NCBI GenBank assembly: GCA_022496205.1
Contig: WTXD01000021.1
Location: 411,956 to 475,955, forward strand
Source of the DNA: Gloeopeniophorella convolvens
Lineage: Eukaryota > Basidiomycota > Agaricomycetes > Russulales
Reading direction: 5' to 3'
Length of the DNA stretch: 64,000 bases
Shown here: piece by piece, positions 58,915 to 64,000 of the stretch
Position numbering within the stretch: the first letter of the stretch is position 1
How the letters are laid out: each line of letters begins with the position of its first letter
Translations under genes and position numbers: made by a program
The notes under the pieces: generated by a model
The model's input: only the letters and a program-made list of their open reading frames with translations
Databases searched by the model: none
Told to the model about the DNA's origin: nothing

Positions 58915-60142
58915 GCCGACGTCGGCCGACCGGACCGTTTTCACCTATCGGTCATAGCGTCGGCCGACCGTATACCAAAACGGACCGTGCAAGCGTCGCT
59001 TTGAATGAAGGAATGATTGGAAAAACATAAAATGAAGTATCTAAGGAGTGTTTAGAGAATGTTTGAGTAGCATTCAAGTATTGTTTAAGTATTGATCAAT
59101 GATGAACACATGTGTAATTCAGTATAGTGAGTAGATACATCAGATGATTCCAAGGGCCCCCACTATACACATAACTCAGTTGGTGAGTGGTAAATCAAGA
59201 TGAATGAGTGTTACCATGTTACATTACATACTATGTAGTGTACTCTGAGTGCATACAAGGCAGAAACACGGACCATGCCACTGCTATAGAACGGACCGTG
59301 CAAAGGCCCTATAAACAAATCATATAAAATCTGTATATATAGTTCAGTTACACTACATGTGCACGGTCCGTGCATGAAACGGTCCGTGCATAGAACGGTC
59401 CGTGTTTACAATGATTAATGAACAGACTAGATCATGTTAGAGAATAGACTATGCACAGATCAGACTGTGCAGGCAGTATAGGTAATATCTAAGTGAACTA
59501 CTCGTCCATAACCTGTTGTGCTAGGTATACAGAGTAGACAGGACTGCATCAATCAAACTGTTGTAATGGCTATACTCAGATGGCTTTGATTATCCAGGTC
59601 TTAAGCATCATAAGACATATCTTTATCTACAGGTAAAATATGCACTCAAACTGAGAATACACTCTGCAAAGTCCTTCAATATAAGAAGGAGCCAGAGATA
59701 AAGCATGTCCATTGGGGAGTGCAATATACACTACAAGAATATTAGACTAGTTGTGAAGACCAATATACAATGGAGTATAGTAAGTGTATTAGATGCACAG
59801 GACTAAATATATCAAGTGACTGTAAGGTTGTCCATCACACACATCATGCAAACACTATAGAATAGATCATAAAAGGATAACAATCAGACCATGTAAAATC
59901 AGAACTGATTGGATTAGATTATGTGAGTTGAATGAATTAGATTGATCATATGACACGGACCATGTGAAACGGACCGTGTGAAACGGACCGTGCGACAGGG
60001 ACCTTGCAAACCGGACCATGTGAACAGCACATGACAAGTCTAGGCCTTCTCTTCAATTGTTGGGGCCAGAAAACATATTGGGGTATCAGAGCGCCCTATC
60101 ACTCTCTATCACTTCATCCACATCACTATCACGCATAACAAC
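58915..60142. repeat. AT-rich non-coding stretch carrying CGG-N-CCG motifs
   Basis: About 1.2 kb without reading frames of note. It contains eight exact CGG-N-CCG cores (58931, 58981, 59292, 59364, 59380, 59396, 59970, 59984) and variants ending CCATG, plus two copies of the perfect palindrome GTCGGCCGAC (58921, 58959). Composition changes sharply here from GC-rich to AT-rich. Near the right end, GGTATCAGAGC (60082-60092) matches the usual retrotransposon primer site for initiator tRNA-Met. Confidence 0.7.
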
Positions 60143-61169
60143 ATGCCAACCCTAGCTGAACTCTCCACATTCTCTGCTCTCCCTCAAGGACAGCAGACAA
60201 TCCTTAGAATTGCTGCCAGGATCAATGAGGTCCTCAGGAGATGTCATCAGCAAGGTATAGAGCCAAGCCCAGTGGTCTTGTGGCACATTGAGGATGCACT
60301 GGTAAGTTGTCATTTCCATACCTTGATCAATGATGTTCTTACTAGTGATTCATGATAGGATACTGCCCTAGAGCTGGGGATGGATAATCCCATCCTCTGG
60401 CCACACCCTGTCATCACTGAGGTGGCCACAGTGATCTATGGCAATAGTACACCAAGGCTAGGTGATGTGAACCTTCGAAGGATTGCTATAGACTGTGTGG
60501 CCAATGAGTGTAAGGGTGTGTCAGCCACCACTGAGCTCGAGAGATTTCTGGATGCTGGGAACACAAGGCCAGACAGTCCCAAGTGGTGGAGGCCTGACTT
60601 TGAGTCTGGTGACATTGAGCAAGATCAAGAGATGCAGAGGTGAGTTTATACCTTTACAACTGAGAGAGCATAATAGACTGAGTAGGTGTCATAGTCCAGA
60701 TATTTCAGTGTCTTCCATGGATTATATCCTAAATCAAACTGCTTCTGAGGATGGGGAGATTGAAGATGGGGAGATTGAGGAGATCCCCATGGAAGAATAT
60801 GACACAGTGAGTGATCTCTATGTGTTCTATTTACATATTGAACGGTCCATGTTGCAGAGAAGATGTGGGCAATGCAATCTTAATGATAGGCACTGTGAGA
60901 TTCAAGATCAAGTGCAATCAGATGGAGCCTATGAATGCACACACTGTGCAGAGCATGGGATCAGGTGCTGGCCACCTGCTGGGTGGGCCCTACCACTTCT
61001 GTATGCCATGAGAGATCGTCAAATGAGCTCCAGAGGTTGTGATATTGTCAGTGAGTGAATTGTACTATTTATTGTGGTTGAACAAGGCTAACAAAGCAAT
61101 ATAGCACGCAAGGACATAACAAAGCAGATTGAGGCAGTGATAAATCGTTTGGGGGGTGGCAGTAAGTGA
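60143..61169 (+). CDS. Zn2Cys6-like cluster protein X (tandem paralogue 1)
   Basis: Five exons, 60143-60301, 60359-60639, 60677-60806, 60858-61050 and 61105-61169, give 275 residues with all phases consistent. N-terminal half: LSTFSALPQGQQTILRIAAR, VVLWHIEDAL, HPVITEVATVIYGNSTPRLG, ECKGVSATTELERFLDAG, PKWW. An acidic repeat EDGEIEDGEIEEIPMEE follows. Then CGQCNLNDRHC and ECTHCAEHGIRC, which give C-x2-C-x6-C-x13-C-x2-C-x6-C, the spacing of Gal4-type Zn2Cys6 clusters except for a slightly long central loop. After it come WPPAGWALPLLYAMRDRQ and a tail ARKDITKQIEAVINRL that could form a short coiled coil, as in Gal4-type dimers. I do not recognise the family otherwise. Codon use and introns (37-56 bp) are like the neighbour gene Y. 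Confidence 0.72.
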
Positions 61170-61649
61170 AGGATTAGAGCTATTGGGTGTAGAAATGGGC
61201 TGTGTGAGCACGGGCCATGTATGCACACTTTTACTCTGCATTTCATGTATTATACTTCTGTAGAGTGTAAATATGGTTTAGTATGAAGTGTGGGAGACCC
61301 ATACAAGGGCCGTGTCAAGAATGGGCCATTCAAGCGCCCAGATTGCATCTACATCGAATCTTTAGATACACATTAACATGTGGGGCTGCCTAATCTGTGA
61401 AATCAATGGAGGATCTGATCTGATCTCGATCAAGTCAAATGTATTCCAAATTGAGTCGTTGACATCACTGAGTGCTAGATATGGATCGTCTGGCCGGACC
61501 GTTCTAGACATGGGCCGTTCCAGACACGGGCCGTGTGTGCACCCCGCACGGGCCGTGTTTGGGGCTCAATCAGCGTCACAAGTCATCCAAAGTGTCCCAA
61601 ATCCCCCTCACACTTTCCACACACTATATCAATCATCCCCATCGCTTCA
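61170..61649. other. Spacer between paralogues X and Y, with motif copies
   Basis: 480 bp without a gene. Holds three exact CGG-N-CCG cores (61495, 61527, 61549) just upstream of gene Y, plus GGGCCATG/GGGCCATT variants. These could be promoter sites of gene Y. Confidence 0.5.
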
Positions 61650-63011
61650 ATGTCTGACCTTCGTTTAGAGTACCTCAAATACACTGATGAGCAGCAGGAT
61701 ATGCTGCTGGTGCCTGTAGGATCATTGAGGCTGTTAGGGCAAGGGATCAGGGCAATGCAATCCCTGACAAGGACTTCAAAAAGCATCTGAAGCGAGAGGT
61801 GGTGAGTCTTTAGTATCATTATTTCATTCAAAGTCTCTAACAGTCAGAATCTGTAGGACACTGCCATCATGATACAGAAGAGATCTTTGGAGCACCTCTC
61901 TGTCCACCCAGCCATCAAGCTTGCTTCCAGCCTGTGGGAAGGCAAGACTGTGACCCCCCTGGATGAGCTCACCATGGAGAGCATCACTAAAGCCTGTCAG
62001 AAGTCCAAGAGGGAGGGTGTCTTGTCCAGCACTGACCTGGAGGAGGTGATGATTGAGGATGGGGAGTTGGATAGGTGGTGGTTGCCACCAGCAGCTGAGG
62101 AGATGGAGGTGGATGAACCAGGTACGCCTCAGTATCCCTATCTTGTTTGTACATCTCTGACACATTCTCTGGGCTTGTAGAACCCCCTGCAAAGCGCAGA
62201 CTGACCCGTGCGCTGCCAAAACGGGCCGTGCTGCAGGTCAACACTGAGGGAGCGACTCAGGGTGCTGCTGAGCAGGAGGAAGGGTGAGTACAGTTAAGGT
62301 CCACCTAGAAATGCATTGATTAACTTGTTATTCACCCACAGAAGCTCCCCAACGCCTCAGAACACCTACATCACAGAGGAGGGCACTGTGAACATGATCA
62401 AAAAGGACTACAAGAAGGTAAGTCAATTCTACTGCTCATATTTGATGATCTGATGCGATGTGCACGGTCCGTGCGATAGGATCGGTGCGGTCCGTGCAAC
62501 TATGCGAAGCTGGAGTGCACAATCCAGCCAGATGCCTTTGAGACCCGAAATTACGAGTGTATCAGGTGTGAGAGGCTGGGGATTCGCTGCTGGCCCCCTG
62601 CAAGATGGGCTCTGCCTCTGCTGTTCAGGCCAGAGACACATCTCAGGTCTAACAAGAGCACTACCAACTTTGTCAGTGAGTACAATCATTCTACACTCAT
62701 TGTGACAGTTCTAATGTATAATATATATAGCTGCACGCGATTTGCAGAAGCAGATCAAAAAGCTGACTGAAGTGCTCAAGGATGGCACTGCAGGCAGGCC
62801 AGATTGGCCCATTCCATCTCCCTCTGTTTCCCTTCATCCTATTCACTCTGCAGTCCCTCCCCCATCCTGTTCTCTGGCCACAACCTTGCAGAGGGTGTGG
62901 CTGGACCATCTCGTCTCCCAGCAGGCAGTAGCACGGTCCGTTCCACAGGCACCCCAGTCAAGCGTGTTTCCAGCACCAGTTGTGGCAGGAAGTGAGTGGG
63001 GCCATGTTTGA
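61650..63011 (+). pseudogene. Zn2Cys6-like cluster protein Y (tandem paralogue 2), frameshifted in exon 1
   Basis: Exons 61650-61801, 61857-62121, 62181-62283, 62342-62417, 62480-62675 and 62731-63011. Exon 1 begins MSDLRLEYLKYTDEQQDMLL, but the frame that continues the homology (CRIIEAVRARDQGNAIPDKD) is shifted by one base near 61704-61712; the exon is 152 bp where a multiple of 3 is needed. Later exons are in phase: HPAIKLASSLWEGKTVTPLD, KREGVLSSTDLEEVMIEDGE, then CGPCNYAKLEC with ECIRCERLGIRC, the same C-x2-C-x6-C-x13-C-x2-C-x6-C as gene X, then WPPARWALPLLFRPETH, ARDLQKQIKKLTEVLKDG and a Pro/Ser/Gln-rich end. Clear relation to X: DTA start of exon 2, HP-x-I, G-x-x-x-P-L, ST-x-LE, WW-P. 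Either a young pseudogene or a base error. Confidence 0.68.
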
Positions 63012-63345
63012 ATTTGTTGTACAATGTATCTTGCGTGCATGAATGGAATATCGATGTATTTCACTTGTTTGAATTGAATGTGTGATAAGAGTATGGATTT
63101 ATATGATTGAATGTGCACAAACACGGACTGTTCATTGAGAAGCACACAAGGCAAGGTGTATACATCAATACACACTTTATTATCTTCTTAAGCGTGTGGA
63201 TAAGCTTCGAATGAGTCATCGCACGGACCGTGTTACGGTCTGTGCAACATGGTCCGTGTTAAGGCGAAGTAGCTCATTGTGCTATTCACTATCCACAGAA
63301 AACAATAAACATGATATACTATAACTAAACACTTCTATGCTATGC
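63012..63345. other. Intergenic between gene Y and KDZ-like gene, with motif copies
   Basis: Convergent gap. It contains an exact CGG-N-CCG core at 63224 and near copies (ACGGTCTGTG, TGGTCCGTG) within 40 bp. No gene seen. Confidence 0.5.
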
Positions 63346-64000
63346 TCAAGGTACATAGATGGCTGGTACAGACATGTAAGTGAATGTAGACTTATCCACC
63401 AGCGGTTCAGACTCCCTAATAAACTTCAATGCCTCATCAGCACTCTGGGCAAGCTGAATCCACATGTGCCTCTGCTTTGCAGCATAGCATAGTGTCCTGG
63501 ACTGTCAATTGCACGGTCCGATCCATGCGCTCCATCCAGAAGTCTGCTCGATTTCTGAAGTAGGCTGGCACCCAATGAGCTTCATTCTTGATGGTGCACT
63601 CCTCCTCCATCCACCGCTCAAGCTGAGCCTTGGCTCTGAGCCAGTGAACCCGTTGTACTAAACATATACATACTATTAGTAGAGTCACAGAGGTAACAGA
63701 ATCAACAGAACCACTCACATTCAGCAAACCAATGAGGTCCATTATTCTCCTGGATCCCAAATGTCCAGATCCAGGGGAGTTGTTCATTCCGTTGTCCTCG
63801 TTCATTTGAGCCTAGAACAAGGGTTTGCACCTTCATATCTGCCTTGGTCAGCACTGGGAGTGATTCTTGACTTGGGAGTGCATCCTCAAGGACATCAAAC
63901 ATGTCCCTTGCCAGACTGTACACTCTGGCATGCTCTTGAACACCAGCATCAACACCATGCACACTGCTCCATGCACTCTTCTTGTCTTCTGGCTCTTGGC
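63346..64000 (-). pseudogene. KDZ-transposase-like C-terminal part (5' end outside window)
   Basis: Minus-strand reading enters from the right edge: HARVYSLARDMFDVLEDALP, LPWIWTFGIQENNGPHWF, then through an intron (GTGAGT donor at about 63719, acceptor TTTAG) LQRVHWLRAKAQLERWMEEE, NEAHWVPAYFRNRADFWMER. The pattern PWIW ... E-x-x-R-V-x-W-x-R-A-K-A ... R-W-x-E-E is that of the C-terminal region of fungal KDZ-related transposases. After about 63490 the homologous reading continues in another frame (YAAKQRHMWIQLAQSADEAL, ending SVPAIYVP at 63346), so a single-base frameshift is likely; in the first frame a stop follows at 63437. Truncated by the window. Confidence 0.55.

Larger units (their letters stand above)
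58931..63520. promoter_or_regulatory. Dispersed CACGG-N-CCGTG motif array
   Basis: Seventeen exact CGG-N-CCG cores: 58931, 58981, 59292, 59364, 59380, 59396, 59970, 59984, 61495, 61527, 61549, 62222, 62465, 62488, 62934, 63224 and 63514. Most are extended to ACGG-N-CCGTG, and several to the full 11-base near-palindrome (59362, 61525, 61547, 62463, 63222). The centre base is A, T or G. Copies lie in intergenic DNA, introns and exons and are irregularly spaced, so this is not a tandem satellite. A chance rate of about one core per 4 kb makes the density striking. The inverted CGG/CCG layout is typical of Zn2Cys6 binding sites; actual binding is inference. Confidence 0.6.

Noticed and set aside
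58931..63520. Reading the CGG-N-CCG words as a CRISPR-like or satellite array
   Set aside because: Spacing is irregular, repeats are only about 11 bp, copies lie in exons and introns too, and the organism is a eukaryote.

Overview
The window is nuclear DNA of a filamentous basidiomycete, most likely an Agaricomycete. Genes are dense and broken by many short (about 48-65 bp) GT-AG introns. The conserved genes are ordinary fungal housekeeping genes, and the repeats (Plavaka, KDZ-like, Ty1/copia, Tc1/mariner) are typical of Agaricomycete genomes. The species cannot be named from sequence alone.

Positions 1-36.8 kb are a gene-rich core: the 3' end of MLH1 (mismatch repair); a 2,405-residue Furry/Tao3/Mor2 scaffold; a RING-like plus RRM-like protein; a disordered protein of unknown function; RPN1 of the 26S proteasome; a tRNA-Arg(ACG); a secreted-type histidine acid phosphatase; a multi-pass membrane protein; a zinc MDR polyol/alcohol dehydrogenase with an in-frame TAG; an allantoate-permease-type MFS transporter; the HIR1 histone chaperone subunit; a DUF4336 protein; a dual-specificity phosphatase; and RHO1. 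They are mostly unrelated in pathway. Polarity and wall signalling (TAO3-like, RHO1) and chromatin or genome care (MLH1, HIR1) happen to be neighbours. Several pairs are divergent and share short promoters.

From 37 to 59 kb the window is a stack of mobile elements. A Tc1/mariner transposase gene is split by a 6,488-bp Ty1/copia element with an AAGGA target duplication. That copia element was itself hit twice by solo LTRs of a related family and carries three nonsense codons. To its right lie a DUF6698-like gene, an SPT5/KOW-like gene broken by a solo LTR, a Myb/SANT (Reb1/TTF1-like) gene, and a broken Plavaka transposase that also holds a solo LTR. The SPT5-like, DUF6698-like and Myb genes may be cargo or fellow travellers of the Plavaka element; this is inference.

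From 59 kb to the right edge the DNA becomes AT-rich. It holds two tandem paralogous genes whose products contain an exact C-x2-C-x6-C-x13-C-x2-C-x6-C (Gal4-type Zn2Cys6-like) cluster followed by a short coiled-coil-like tail. They face a KDZ-transposase-like C-terminal gene that runs off the window. The same 4.6 kb contains 17 exact copies of CGG-N-CCG, many within the near-palindrome CACGG-N-CCGTG. CGG triplets are what Zn2Cys6 proteins classically bind, so these may be a putative regulator pair and its own dispersed binding-site array. This is the most interesting part of the window.
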